A DNA stretch of 64,000 nt from Mixta tenebrionis. Its GTDB lineage: Bacteria; Pseudomonadota; Gammaproteobacteria; Enterobacterales; Enterobacteriaceae. The first letter of the stretch is position 1. Each line of letters begins with the position of its first letter. The notes beneath the pieces were generated by a model. It saw only the letters and a list, made by a program, of their open reading frames with translations, did no database searches and was not told where the DNA came from. The stretch lies in NCBI RefSeq assembly GCF_006517625.1, contig NZ_VHQI01000002.1, positions 352,536 through 416,535 of the forward strand, given 5' to 3'. Made by a program: the position numbers and the translations under genes. Shown here one piece after another: positions 39,094 to 48,369 of the stretch.

Positions 39094-40032
39094 ATGAAGT
39101 TTATACGCGGCATTCACAATCTCCGGACGCAGCATCGCGGCTGTGTGCTGACTATCGGCAATTTCGATGGCGTGCATCGCGGCCATAAGGCGCTGTTAGC
39201 CCGGCTACGCAAAGAAGGGCAGCGGCGCGGCCTGCCCGTAATGGTTATGCTTTTCGAGCCTCAGCCTCTTGAGCTGTTTGCGACCGATAAAGCGCCGGCG
39301 CGCCTGACGCGCCTGCGTGATAAACTGAAATACCTGGCGCAGGAGGGCGTCGATGCCGTGCTGTGCGTGCGCTTCGATCGTCGCTTCGCCGCCGTCAGCG
39401 CGCAAAGCTTCGTTAACGATCTGCTGGTGGATAAGCTGGGCGTACAGTTTCTCGCCGTTGGCGATGATTTCCGTTTCGGCGCTGGTCGCGAAGGGGATTT
39501 CCTGTTATTACAGAAGGCGGGCGTGGAGCATGGCTTTGACGTCATCAGCACCGAAACCTTCTGTGAAGGCGGCAAACGCATCAGCAGTACGGCGATTCGC
39601 CAGGCGCTGGCCGCAGATAATCTGGCGCTGGCCGAAACGCTGCTGGGACATCCGTTTGCCTTTTCAGGCCGGGTAGTGCACGGCGATGCGCTGGGCCGCA
39701 CTATCGGCTTTCCTACGGCGAATATTCTGCTGCGGCGTATCGTCTCGCCGGTAAAAGGCGTGTATGCCGTTGAGGTTCATGGGCTAAGCGCGCAGCCGCT
39801 GCCCGGCGTGGCCAATATCGGCACGCGCCCGACGGTAGCGGGGCTGCGTCAGCAGCTGGAAGTGCATCTGCTGGATGTGACGATGAATATGTATGGCCGC
39901 CATATTGAGGTGGTGCTGCGCCAAAAAATACGTAACGAGCAGCGTTTTCCCTCGCTGGATGCGCTTAAAGAGCAAATTGCTAAAGATGTGGTGACGGCCC
40001 GCGAATTCTTTGGGCTTAAAACACCGGTGTAA
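39094..40032 (+). CDS. ribF: Bifunctional riboflavin kinase / FAD synthetase
   Basis: RibF makes FMN from riboflavin and then FAD. The 312 residues (E. coli 313) have an N-terminal nucleotidyltransferase domain with TIGNFDGVHRGHKALL near 20 and the SSTAIRQAL motif. The C-terminal riboflavin kinase domain has GRTIGFPTANI and GVANIGTRPTV. It is the first gene of the rightward ribF-ileS-lspA-fkpB-ispH cluster. Confidence 0.97.
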   Translation: MKFIRGIHNLRTQHRGCVLTIGNFDGVHRGHKALLARLRKEGQRRGLPVMVMLFEPQPLELFATDKAPARLTRLRDKLKYLAQEGVDAVLCVRFDRRFAAVSAQSFVNDLLVDKLGVQFLAVGDDFRFGAGREGDFLLLQKAGVEHGFDVISTETFCEGGKRISSTAIRQALAADNLALAETLLGHPFAFSGRVVHGDALGRTIGFPTANILLRRIVSPVKGVYAVEVHGLSAQPLPGVANIGTRPTVAGLRQQLEVHLLDVTMNMYGRHIEVVLRQKIRNEQRFPSLDALKEQIAKDVVTAREFFGLKTPV

Positions 40033-40059
40033 CAACCGAAACACGGAATCGAGAATCTG

Positions 40060-42876
40060 ATGAGTGACTATAAATCTACCCTGAATTTGCCGGAAACGGG
40101 GTTCCCGATGCGTGGCGATCTGGCCAAACGCGAACCGGGTATGCTGCAACGCTGGTATGACGATAATCTGTACGGCATCATCCGCGAAGCCAAAAAAGGG
40201 AAAAAAACCTTTATTCTGCACGATGGCCCTCCCTATGCGAACGGCAGCATTCACATTGGTCACTCAGTCAATAAGATTCTGAAAGACATTATTATTAAGT
40301 CTAAGGGCCTCTCCGGCTTCGATTCGCCCTACGTGCCGGGCTGGGACTGCCACGGTCTGCCGATTGAGCATAAAGTTGAGCAGATGATCGGCAAGCCGGG
40401 CGAAAAAGTCAGCGCTGCGGAATTCCGTGCCGCCTGCCGAAAATATGCCGCAGAACAGGTGGCGGGACAAAAAGCGGACTTTATCCGTCTGGGCGTGCTG
40501 GGCGACTGGGAACGCCCCTATCTGACGATGGATTTCCAGACCGAAGCCAACATCATTCGCGCGCTGGGTAAAATCATCGGCAACGGTCATCTGCACAAAG
40601 GCGCGAAGCCGGTGCACTGGTGCCTCGACTGCCGCTCCGCGCTGGCGGAAGCGGAAGTGGAATATTATGACAAAACGTCGCCTTCTATCGACGTGATGTT
40701 TAACGCTACCGATGTTGCCGCCGTCGCCGCTAAGTTCGGCGCCAGCGACGTGCAGGGGCCGATCGCGCTGGTTATCTGGACCACTACGCCGTGGACCATG
40801 CCGGCTAACCGCGCTATTTCGCTGCATCCTGAATTTGAATACCAGCTGGTACAGATTGAAGGCCGCGCGCTGATTCTGGCGAAAGATCTGGTGGAAAGCG
40901 TAATGCAGCGCGCTGGCATCAGCGAGTGGACGGTGCTCGGCTCCGCTACCGGCGCGACGCTGGAGCTGATGCGTTTCCAGCATCCGTTCCTCGCCTTTGA
41001 CGTGCCTGTGGTGCTGGGCGAGCACGTAACCCTGGATGCCGGTACCGGCGCGGTCCATACGGCGCCCGGCCACGGTCCGGACGACTATGTGATCGGCCAG
41101 AAATATGGCCTGGAAACCGCTAACCCGGTTGGCCCGGACGGCTGCTATCTGCCGGGAACCTTGCCTGAGCTGGACGGCGTTAACGTGTTCAAAGCGAACG
41201 ATATGATCGTCACGCTGCTGCGCGACAAAGGCGCGTTGCTGCATGTGGAAAAAATGCAGCACAGCTATCCGCACTGCTGGCGTCATAAAACGCCGATCAT
41301 CTTCCGGGCGACGCCGCAGTGGTTTATCAGTATGGATCAGAAAGGGCTGCGCGCGCAGTCGCTGAAAGAGATTAAAGGCGTGCAGTGGATCCCTGACTGG
41401 GGCCAGGCGCGTATTGAATCAATGGTAGAAAACCGCCCTGACTGGTGTATCTCTCGTCAGCGCACCTGGGGCGTGCCGATGGCGCTGTTCGTACATAACG
41501 AAACCGAACAGCTGCATCCTGATACGCTGGCGCTGATGGAAAAAGTAGCGCAGCGCGTTGAGCAGGACGGCATCCAGGCATGGTGGGATCTCGATCCGCG
41601 CGATCTGCTGGGCGATGATGCCGATCGTTACCGCAAAGTGCCGGATACGCTGGACGTCTGGTTCGATTCCGGATCGACCAACGCATCCGTGGTTGATGTA
41701 CGCCCGGAATTCCACGGTCACAGCGCCGATATCTATCTGGAAGGTTCGGATCAGCATCGCGGCTGGTTTATGTCTTCGCTGATGATCTCCACGGCGATGA
41801 AAGGCAAAGCGCCATACCGTCAGGTGCTGACTCACGGCTTTACCGTAGACGGCCAGGGCCGCAAAATGTCCAAATCGTTGGGCAATACCGTCAGCCCGCA
41901 GGACGTGATGAATAAGCTGGGCGCGGATATCCTGCGTCTGTGGGTGGCCTCCACCGACTATTCCGGTGAAATGGCGGTTTCCGATGAGATCCTGAAACGT
42001 TCCGCCGACGCCTATCGCCGGATTCGCAACACCGCGCGCTTCCTGCTGGCTAACCTGAACGGCTTCAATCCCGAAACCGACCTGGTGAAACCGGAAGAGA
42101 TGGTGGTGCTCGATCGCTGGGCGGTGGGGCGTGCGCAGGCGGCGCAGGCGGATATCATCGCCTCTTACGCTAACTATGATTTCCACGAAGTGGTGCAGCG
42201 TCTGATGCAGTTCTGCTCGGTAGAGCTGGGATCGTTTTATCTCGATATCATCAAAGATCGCCAGTACACCGCGAAAAGCGACAGCGTAGCGCGCCGCAGC
42301 TGCCAGACCGCGCTCTGGTATATCGCCGAGGCGCTGGTGCGTTGGATGGCGCCGATCATGTCCTTTACCGCCGATGAAATCTGGAGCTATCTGCCGGGTA
42401 AACGCGCGCAGTATGTCTTTACCGAAGAGTGGTTTGATGGGCTGTTCGGCCTGGCAGATAACGAAGCGCTGAACGATACTTTCTGGGCTGAGCTGCTGAA
42501 AGTACGCGGCGAAGTCAACAAGGTGATCGAGCAGGCGCGCAGCGACAAGCGCATCGGCGGATCGCTGGAAGCGACGGTAACGCTGTATGCCGATGCGGCG
42601 CTGGCTGAGAAGCTGACCGCGCTGGGCAACGAGCTGCGCTTTGTGCTGCTGACCTCCGGCGCGCAGGTAGCGGACTACGCGCTGGCGCCGGAAGAGGCGC
42701 AGCAGAGCGAAGTGCTGAAAGGTCTGAAAATTGCGTTGCACAAGGCGGAAGGCGAGAAATGTCCGCGCTGCTGGCACTACACTACCGATATTGGTCTGGA
42801 CGCCGCGCACCCGGATATCTGCGGACGCTGCGTCACTAACGTAGCCGGTAACGGCGAAGAGCGTAAATTTGCCTGA
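40060..42876 (+). CDS. ileS: Isoleucyl-tRNA synthetase
   Basis: IleS charges tRNA-Ile and edits valine. The 938 residues equal E. coli. Class I motifs are HIGH at 65-68 and KMSKS at 602-606; the CP1 editing domain lies between. The C-terminal zinc site has CPRCWHY and CGRC. The start is ATG, 27 bp after ribF. The stop overlaps the lspA start by one base (TGATG), consistent with translational coupling. Confidence 0.99.
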   Translation: MSDYKSTLNLPETGFPMRGDLAKREPGMLQRWYDDNLYGIIREAKKGKKTFILHDGPPYANGSIHIGHSVNKILKDIIIKSKGLSGFDSPYVPGWDCHGLPIEHKVEQMIGKPGEKVSAAEFRAACRKYAAEQVAGQKADFIRLGVLGDWERPYLTMDFQTEANIIRALGKIIGNGHLHKGAKPVHWCLDCRSALAEAEVEYYDKTSPSIDVMFNATDVAAVAAKFGASDVQGPIALVIWTTTPWTMPANRAISLHPEFEYQLVQIEGRALILAKDLVESVMQRAGISEWTVLGSATGATLELMRFQHPFLAFDVPVVLGEHVTLDAGTGAVHTAPGHGPDDYVIGQKYGLETANPVGPDGCYLPGTLPELDGVNVFKANDMIVTLLRDKGALLHVEKMQHSYPHCWRHKTPIIFRATPQWFISMDQKGLRAQSLKEIKGVQWIPDWGQARIESMVENRPDWCISRQRTWGVPMALFVHNETEQLHPDTLALMEKVAQRVEQDGIQAWWDLDPRDLLGDDADRYRKVPDTLDVWFDSGSTNASVVDVRPEFHGHSADIYLEGSDQHRGWFMSSLMISTAMKGKAPYRQVLTHGFTVDGQGRKMSKSLGNTVSPQDVMNKLGADILRLWVASTDYSGEMAVSDEILKRSADAYRRIRNTARFLLANLNGFNPETDLVKPEEMVVLDRWAVGRAQAAQADIIASYANYDFHEVVQRLMQFCSVELGSFYLDIIKDRQYTAKSDSVARRSCQTALWYIAEALVRWMAPIMSFTADEIWSYLPGKRAQYVFTEEWFDGLFGLADNEALNDTFWAELLKVRGEVNKVIEQARSDKRIGGSLEATVTLYADAALAEKLTALGNELRFVLLTSGAQVADYALAPEEAQQSEVLKGLKIALHKAEGEKCPRCWHYTTDIGLDAAHPDICGRCVTNVAGNGEERKFA

Positions 42877-43388
42877 TGCGTAAATCTTTTTCTGCAACCG
42901 GACTGCGCTGGCTCTGGCTGGTGCTGGTGGTTATCGGCGTCGATTTCGCCAGCAAGCAATGGGTAATGAATAACCTTGCGCTGCACGAAACGATGCCGCT
43001 CATGCCGTTCTTTAATCTGTTTTATGCCCATAACTACGGGGCGGCATTCAGCTTCCTCGCCGATAAGGGCGGCTGGCAGCGCTGGTTCTTTGCCGGTATT
43101 GCTGTCGCTATCGTGGTCGCGCTGCTGGTGATGATGTATCGCACCGCCGCCAGCCAGAAACTTAACAATATCGCCTACGCGCTGATCATTGGCGGCGCGT
43201 TGGGCAACCTGTTTGATCGCGCCTGGCACGGCTTCGTGGTCGATTTTATCGACTTCTACATTGGCGGGTGGCATTTCGCCACCTTCAATATCGCCGACTG
43301 TGGTATCTGCGTCGGCGCCGCGCTAATCGTGCTGGAGGGCTTTCTGACGCCCTCCGGTAAACAGACGAAGCAAAAGGGCAAGGCATGA
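42876..43388 (+). CDS. lspA: Lipoprotein signal peptidase (signal peptidase II)
   Basis: LspA removes the signal peptide of diacylglyceryl-modified prolipoproteins in the inner membrane. The 170 residues (E. coli 164) have four hydrophobic segments. The two catalytic aspartates lie in the conserved [14 protein letters not shown] and VVDFIDFY stretches, with [10 protein letters not shown] preceding. A basic Gln/Lys tail ends the protein. It overlaps ileS by one base and fkpB by four. Confidence 0.97.
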   Translation: MRKSFSATGLRWLWLVLVVIGVDFASKQWVMNNLALHETMPLMPFFNLFYAHNYGAAFSFLADKGGWQRWFFAGIAVAIVVALLVMMYRTAASQKLNNIAYALIIGGALGNLFDRAWHGFVVDFIDFYIGGWHFATFNIADCGICVGAALIVLEGFLTPSGKQTKQKGKA

Positions 43389-43840
43389 GCGATTCGGTTC
43401 AGCGCGATAGCGCGGTGCTGCTGCATTTCACCTTAAAGCTGGACGATGGCTCCACCGCGGAATCCACGCGCGCCAACGGTAAGCCGGCGCTGTTTCGCCT
43501 TGGCGACGGCAGTCTTTCTGCAGCGCTGGAAGCGGCGCTGCTGGGGCTGCGCGCCGGTGATAAAAAAGCGTTTACGCTGGAGCCTGAGGCGGCATTCGGC
43601 AGCGTCAGCCCCGATCTGGTGCAGTATTTCTCGCGGCGCGATTTTATGCAGACGGGAGAGCCGGAGGTGGGAGCGATTATGCTGTTTACCGGTATGGACG
43701 GCAGTGAAATGCCGGGCGTTATTCGTGAGGTTGCCGGCGATTCCATTACCGTTGATTTTAACCATCCGTTAGCAGGACGCACGGTTCACTTTGATGTGGA
43801 AGTGCTGGAAATCGATCCGGCGCTGGAGGATCAGGCATGA
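43385..43840 (+). CDS. fkpB: FKBP-type peptidyl-prolyl isomerase FkpB (SlpA)
   Basis: This is a small SlyD-like prolyl isomerase/chaperone. The 151 residues (E. coli 149) have an FKBP half with [18 protein letters not shown] and [20 protein letters not shown]. An inserted-in-flap chaperone region lies around 70-125 ([20 protein letters not shown]), closing with [17 protein letters not shown]. It lies in the usual place between lspA and ispH, with ATGA four-base overlaps on both sides. Confidence 0.95.
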   Translation: MSDSVQRDSAVLLHFTLKLDDGSTAESTRANGKPALFRLGDGSLSAALEAALLGLRAGDKKAFTLEPEAAFGSVSPDLVQYFSRRDFMQTGEPEVGAIMLFTGMDGSEMPGVIREVAGDSITVDFNHPLAGRTVHFDVEVLEIDPALEDQA

Positions 43841-44790
43841 AAATCCTGCTGGCGAACCCGCGCGGTTTTTGCGCGGGCGTCGATCGCGCCATCAGCATCG
43901 TAGAACGCGCGCTGGAGATGTATGGCGCGCCAATCTACGTGCGTCATGAAGTGGTGCATAACCGTTATGTGGTCAATAGCCTGCGCGAGCGCGGCGCGAT
44001 CTTTATTGAAGAGATTGCTGAAGTGCCGGACGGCGCGATTCTGATCTTCTCCGCTCACGGCGTATCGCAGGCGGTGCGTGCCGAAGCGAAGGCGCGTCAG
44101 CTGACTATGCTGTTTGATGCCACCTGCCCGCTGGTGACGAAAGTCCATATGGAAGTAGCGCGCGCCAGCCGCAAAGGCACCGAAGCTATTCTTATCGGCC
44201 ACGCCGGGCATCCGGAAGTGGAGGGCACGATGGGGCAGTACAGCAACCCACAGGGCGGCATGTATCTGGTTGAGTCGCCGGAAGATGTTTTTAAGCTGCA
44301 GGTGAAGAACGAAAATAACCTCTGCTTTATGACGCAGACCACGCTGTCGGTGGATGATACTTCAGCGGTGATTGATGCTCTGCGCCAGCGCTTCCCGCAT
44401 ATTATCGGGCCACGAAAGGATGATATCTGCTACGCCACCACCAATCGTCAGGAAGCGGTACGTAGCCTGGCGGCGGCGGCGGACGTCGTGCTGGTTGTCG
44501 GTTCGAAAAATTCATCCAATTCAAACCGGCTGGCTGAGCTGGCGCAGCGCGCCGGCAAGCGTGCGCAGCTGATTGATTCCGCCGAAGATATTCAGGAAAG
44601 CTGGCTAGCCGGCATCGGCTGCGTCGGCGTGACGGCCGGCGCCTCCGCGCCCGATATTCTGGTGCAGGAAGTGGTCGAACGCCTGCGCGCATTAGGCGGT
44701 ACAGAGGTTACCGAACTGAGCGGACGCGAAGAAAACATCGTTTTTGAAGTGCCGAAGGAACTGCGTCTCGAAGCGCGCCAAATCAGCTAA
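43837..44790 (+). CDS. ispH: 4-Hydroxy-3-methylbut-2-enyl diphosphate reductase
   Basis: IspH performs the last step of the non-mevalonate isoprenoid pathway using a [4Fe-4S] cluster. The 317 residues (E. coli 316) hold the three cluster cysteines: Cys12 ([13 protein letters not shown]), Cys97 ([11 protein letters not shown]) and the one in [14 protein letters not shown]. Acid/base residues lie in [10 protein letters not shown] and the TTLSVDDT stretch. It ends the cluster; rihC, next in E. coli, is missing, and an accessory island starts here. Confidence 0.97.
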   Translation: MKILLANPRGFCAGVDRAISIVERALEMYGAPIYVRHEVVHNRYVVNSLRERGAIFIEEIAEVPDGAILIFSAHGVSQAVRAEAKARQLTMLFDATCPLVTKVHMEVARASRKGTEAILIGHAGHPEVEGTMGQYSNPQGGMYLVESPEDVFKLQVKNENNLCFMTQTTLSVDDTSAVIDALRQRFPHIIGPRKDDICYATTNRQEAVRSLAAAADVVLVVGSKNSSNSNRLAELAQRAGKRAQLIDSAEDIQESWLAGIGCVGVTAGASAPDILVQEVVERLRALGGTEVTELSGREENIVFEVPKELRLEARQIS

Positions 44791-44797
44791 TCCCTTT

Positions 44798-44820
44798 GCC
44801 CGGCGCGTTTGCGTCGGGCA
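44798..44820 (+). terminator. GC-rich hairpin after ispH
   Basis: GCCCGGCGC and GCGTCGGGC pair with one G-U around GTTT. It lies eight bases after the ispH stop but lacks a T tract, so it is only a candidate terminator. Confidence 0.45.
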
Positions 44821-44849
44821 GCTTACCAGCCGCCTTACCAGCATTTTTT

Positions 44850-45017
44850 GTTATCGCTGATTATCGCCTGCTTTATCGCTCATTAATGTTGACTTAGCGC
44901 TCACTGTTGCCGTTTTAACGCTCGCTGCTGTGTTTTTAACGCTCATCCCGGCGTTCCCATCGCTCACCTTGCCCCTCTATCGCGCGCCAGCGCCATTTGA
45001 TCGCTCGCTATCGTCGC
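44850..45017. repeat. Array of degenerate 21-bp direct repeats (core WCGCTCA)
   Basis: A short motif, best written TTTAWCGCTCA, recurs with near-constant spacing. The C of the core CGCTC falls at 44877, 44898, 44919, 44940 and 44961, exactly 21 bp apart. A weaker copy is at 44981 and another CGCTC at 45002. A diverged flanking copy is at 44855. Half-period copies (TTATCGCC at 44861, TATCG at 45009) occur at both ends. Bases between cores are much less conserved. Twenty-one bp is two helical turns, so all cores lie on one DNA face, as for cooperative protein binding. One frame stays open (44861-45076) with a seven-codon rhythm but has no good start. Confidence 0.75.
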
Positions 45018-45100
45018 GCCCTGCATCTTTTCTCCATTACTTTTCCGTTCTTAAATCCGTTCTGTTTTCCCGTTAGTTTGTTCTTTCGGCACGCTTTTTT

Positions 45101-45123
45101 TAACCATAATTTATTTATGGTTA
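45101..45123. promoter_or_regulatory. Perfect dyad upstream of the microcin-like gene
   Basis: TAACCATAA (45101-45109) and TTATGGTTA (45115-45123) form a perfect 9-bp inverted repeat with a TTTAT spacer. A second imperfect dyad GGGTGGTGCA/TGCATCACCC (45183-45192, 45239-45248) flanks a GATAAT -10-like hexamer. Both are AT-rich promoter-region candidates for regulator binding. Confidence 0.5.
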
Positions 45124-45285
45124 CTTTGTTTTGTCTGTTTCGTTAGCTGATCGACAGGAAAATATATTTTAAAGTCAGGTTCGGGTGGTGCATGACTTTT
45201 AGGCAGAATATTTTGTCTTGTTGGATAATGTTTGACGCTGCATCACCCTTTTCAATTCTAATCATAAAGTTAAAAGGAGTTAAAA

Positions 45286-45576
45286 ATGAGAGAGTTAAAC
45301 GTAGCCGAACTGCAGCATATCAGCGGTGGATCTGAAGAAGCTATGTCCGGGGATGCAATGCTTGGCTTTGGCTTCGCTGGTCTGGCCGTTTCTATCCCGG
45401 TTATTATTGGCGGCGCCATCCTCGGCGTGCCGACGCTGGGACTGGGCTTCGGCGCTATGGCGGTAGGTATTTTCGGTACGGCGCTTTCAGGCGCAATGGC
45501 TATTTTTGGCCTGGTGACCAACATTATTGATAAAGCACGCAGCAGCCGCAACGAAGCCGCGGCGAGCGTAGAATAA
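45286..45576 (+). CDS. Double-glycine-leader peptide, class II microcin-like
   Basis: The 96 residues start with MRELNVAELQHISGG, a textbook double-glycine leader as in microcin V-type and other class II bacteriocin precursors (MRxLxxxELxxxSGG). Cleavage after Gly15 would release an 81-residue peptide. That peptide is rich in Gly, Ala, Ile and Leu, with several GxxxG-like spacings, a hydrophobic core (about 25-80) and a charged tail (DKARSSRNE). It has no cysteine. AAGGAG lies at good spacing before the ATG. No immunity gene, peptidase-containing ABC transporter or HlyD partner is in the window, so export would need distant genes. It could instead be a signalling or accessory peptide. Confidence 0.75.
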   Translation: MRELNVAELQHISGGSEEAMSGDAMLGFGFAGLAVSIPVIIGGAILGVPTLGLGFGAMAVGIFGTALSGAMAIFGLVTNIIDKARSSRNEAAASVE

Positions 45577-45596
45577 TTACGCGTTGCCGCTGTTAA

Positions 45597-45632
45597 CTGG
45601 AATGCGCCGCAGCTTTTGTCGGCGCGTTCCAG
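45597..45632 (+). terminator. Hairpin after the microcin-like gene
   Basis: CTGGAATGCGCCG (45597-45609) and CGGCGCGTTCCAG (45620-45632) form a 13-bp stem with one wobble pair, about 20 bp after the stop. A strong T tract is absent. The rest of 45633-45910 has no supported gene and carries the dapB promoter region. Confidence 0.6.
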
Positions 45633-45895
45633 CCTTACCAGGCTAACTGAGCCTGCCGCAATCCCGCCGTTATCCGCTTTATATTTCTCCCTGTTTACCA
45701 AACCCTTTGCCGTTAAACCGCCACGCCGCACGCAAGGCGTTATCCTGTCGGTTTAATAACCGTGGGACGCGGGCGCAGGCGTTATGGCTTTTACTGATGC
45801 CTGCCGCTGTTTATCATTAAATTCTAATTACCGGCGTTTTCATCTGGCGGCTTTAAGCACGGGCCGTTACTCTGGAAGCGGATGAATTTATTTAA

Positions 45896-46729
<834 letters not shown>

Positions 46730-46780
46730 ACGGATTTCTCGCCTTTCAGTTAAAGTTAATCTGTTTAATTTATTGTATTT

Positions 46781-46806
46781 AAAGGGCTTTATTAAGCCCT
46801 TTTATT
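46781..46806 (+). terminator. Terminator of dapB
   Basis: AAAGGGCTT and AAGCCCTTT form a stem around TATT, followed by TTATTTTATTT. Confidence 0.88.
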
Positions 46807-47197
46807 TTATTTGTTTTAACTGGGATTTTGGTTTTTAAGCAGGCTAAAAGCCTTATAATCTGATTTTATCTGCGAATTATCGTCGCGGCTTAAGGTAAAT
46901 TTGACCATCTGGTCCACTTTTTGTGGCTTCCCTGCGCTTTTTTCACTGGTTTTTGCCAGGCAACCGTTTTTCATGGCCTCAGAATTGTCTTTTTCGTGGT
47001 GAATACTCCCCTTTCGCCCTCAGTGCGCCAAAATAAGATAAAAAAATCGCTTTTTATGGTAGACAAGCACCAGGTCGGTCATTAGAATGCGCGCAATTTG
47101 CCAAAAATCGACCGGTCAGGCGGTTTTTGCATTGATTCATCCGTGCTTTATGAATTAATATGCAAATATTATGACTGTTTATTCCCTGGAGGACGTT
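46807..47197. promoter_or_regulatory. carAB control region with arginine box
   Basis: This is a long regulatory region as in E. coli. TATGAATTAATATGCAAA (47149-47166) fits the ArgR consensus TNTGAATWWWWATTCANW with one clear deviation, close to the start codon. A weaker PurR-like sequence around GGCAACCGTTTTT lies near 46957-46971. In E. coli carAB has tandem promoters answering to pyrimidines and arginine. The arginine element is well supported here, the purine one is weak. Confidence 0.65.
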
Positions 47198-48343
47198 TTG
47201 AATAAGTCAGCGATTTTGGTTCTGGAAGACGGAACCCAATTCCACGGTCGGGCCATTGGGGCCACAGGTTCGGCAGTGGGGGAGGTAGTTTTCAATACTT
47301 CAATGACCGGTTATCAAGAAATCCTCACAGACCCTTCCTATTCCCGCCAGATCGTCACTCTCACTTATCCCCATATTGGTAATGTCGGCAGCAACGCCGC
47401 TGATGAAGAATCTTCTCAGGTACATGCTCAGGGCCTGGTGATTCGCGATCTGCCGCTTATCGCCAGCAACTACCGCAACGAAGAAGATCTCTCCTCCTGG
47501 CTGAAACGCAACAACATCGTGGCCATTGCCGATATCGATACCCGTAAATTAACCCGTCTGCTGCGCGAGAAGGGCGCTCAGAACGGCTGCATTATCGCGG
47601 GCGATAGCGCAGACGCGCAGCTGGCGCTGCAAAAAGCGCAGGCGTTTCCCGGCCTGAAAGGCATGGACCTGGCAAAAGAAGTATGCACGCGCGAAAGCTA
47701 CAGCTGGCTGCAGGGCAGCTGGACGCTGGCAGGGGAGCTGCCGGCACCGAAAACAGAAGCCGAGCTGCCTTACCATGTGGTCGCTTATGATTACGGCGTA
47801 AAGCGCAATATTCTGCGGATGCTGGTGGATCGCGGCTGCCGTCTGACGGTCGTTCCCGCGCAGACGCCGGCGGAAGAGGTGCTGAAAATGAATCCGGACG
47901 GCATCTTCTTATCAAACGGCCCTGGCGACCCGGAACCTTGCGACTACGCCATCAGCGCCATCCAGCGTTTTCTGACAACGGACATCCCGGTTTTCGGCAT
48001 CTGCCTGGGACACCAGCTGTTAGCGCTGGCCAGCGGCGCTAAAACGGTAAAAATGAAATTAGGCCATCACGGCGGCAACCACCCGGTGAAAGATCTCGAT
48101 AACAATACCGTGATGATCACTGCGCAGAACCACGGTTTCGCCGTAGATGAACGTTCATTACCTGACAGCCTGCGCGTGACGCATATCTCCCTGTTCGACC
48201 AGACGGTACAGGGCATTCACCGCACTGACAAACCGGCGTTCAGCTTCCAGGGCCATCCTGAAGCCAGCCCCGGCCCGCATGACGCAGCGCCCCTGTTCGA
48301 CCACTTTATCGAACTGATTCAAGCGGCTCGCGCCGGACAGTAA
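47198..48343 (+). CDS. carA: Carbamoyl phosphate synthase small subunit, TTG start
   Basis: CarA is the glutaminase subunit that supplies ammonia to CarB for arginine and pyrimidine synthesis. The 381 residues (E. coli 382) have an N-terminal domain and a class I amidotransferase domain. The latter shows the nucleophilic cysteine in [15 protein letters not shown] and the partner His/Glu in [13 protein letters not shown]. The TTG at 47198 is chosen: it follows GGAGG at ideal spacing and E. coli carA also starts with TTG. The ATG at 47171 lies upstream of the ribosome site and overlaps the control region. Confidence 0.96.
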   Translation: MNKSAILVLEDGTQFHGRAIGATGSAVGEVVFNTSMTGYQEILTDPSYSRQIVTLTYPHIGNVGSNAADEESSQVHAQGLVIRDLPLIASNYRNEEDLSSWLKRNNIVAIADIDTRKLTRLLREKGAQNGCIIAGDSADAQLALQKAQAFPGLKGMDLAKEVCTRESYSWLQGSWTLAGELPAPKTEAELPYHVVAYDYGVKRNILRMLVDRGCRLTVVPAQTPAEEVLKMNPDGIFLSNGPGDPEPCDYAISAIQRFLTTDIPVFGICLGHQLLALASGAKTVKMKLGHHGGNHPVKDLDNNTVMITAQNHGFAVDERSLPDSLRVTHISLFDQTVQGIHRTDKPAFSFQGHPEASPGPHDAAPLFDHFIELIQAARAGQ

Positions 48344-48369
48344 CCCTTTTCAGGAAAGGAACAGAGAAA

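Noticed and set aside
44861..45076. Coding reading of the 21-bp array (72-codon hydrophobic frame)
   Set aside because: No proper start codon or ribosome site, and the repeat phase slips by one base near 44981.
45784..45885. 33-codon frame after the microcin-like gene as an immunity gene
   Set aside because: No ribosome site, no membrane segment, and it overlaps the dapB promoter region.
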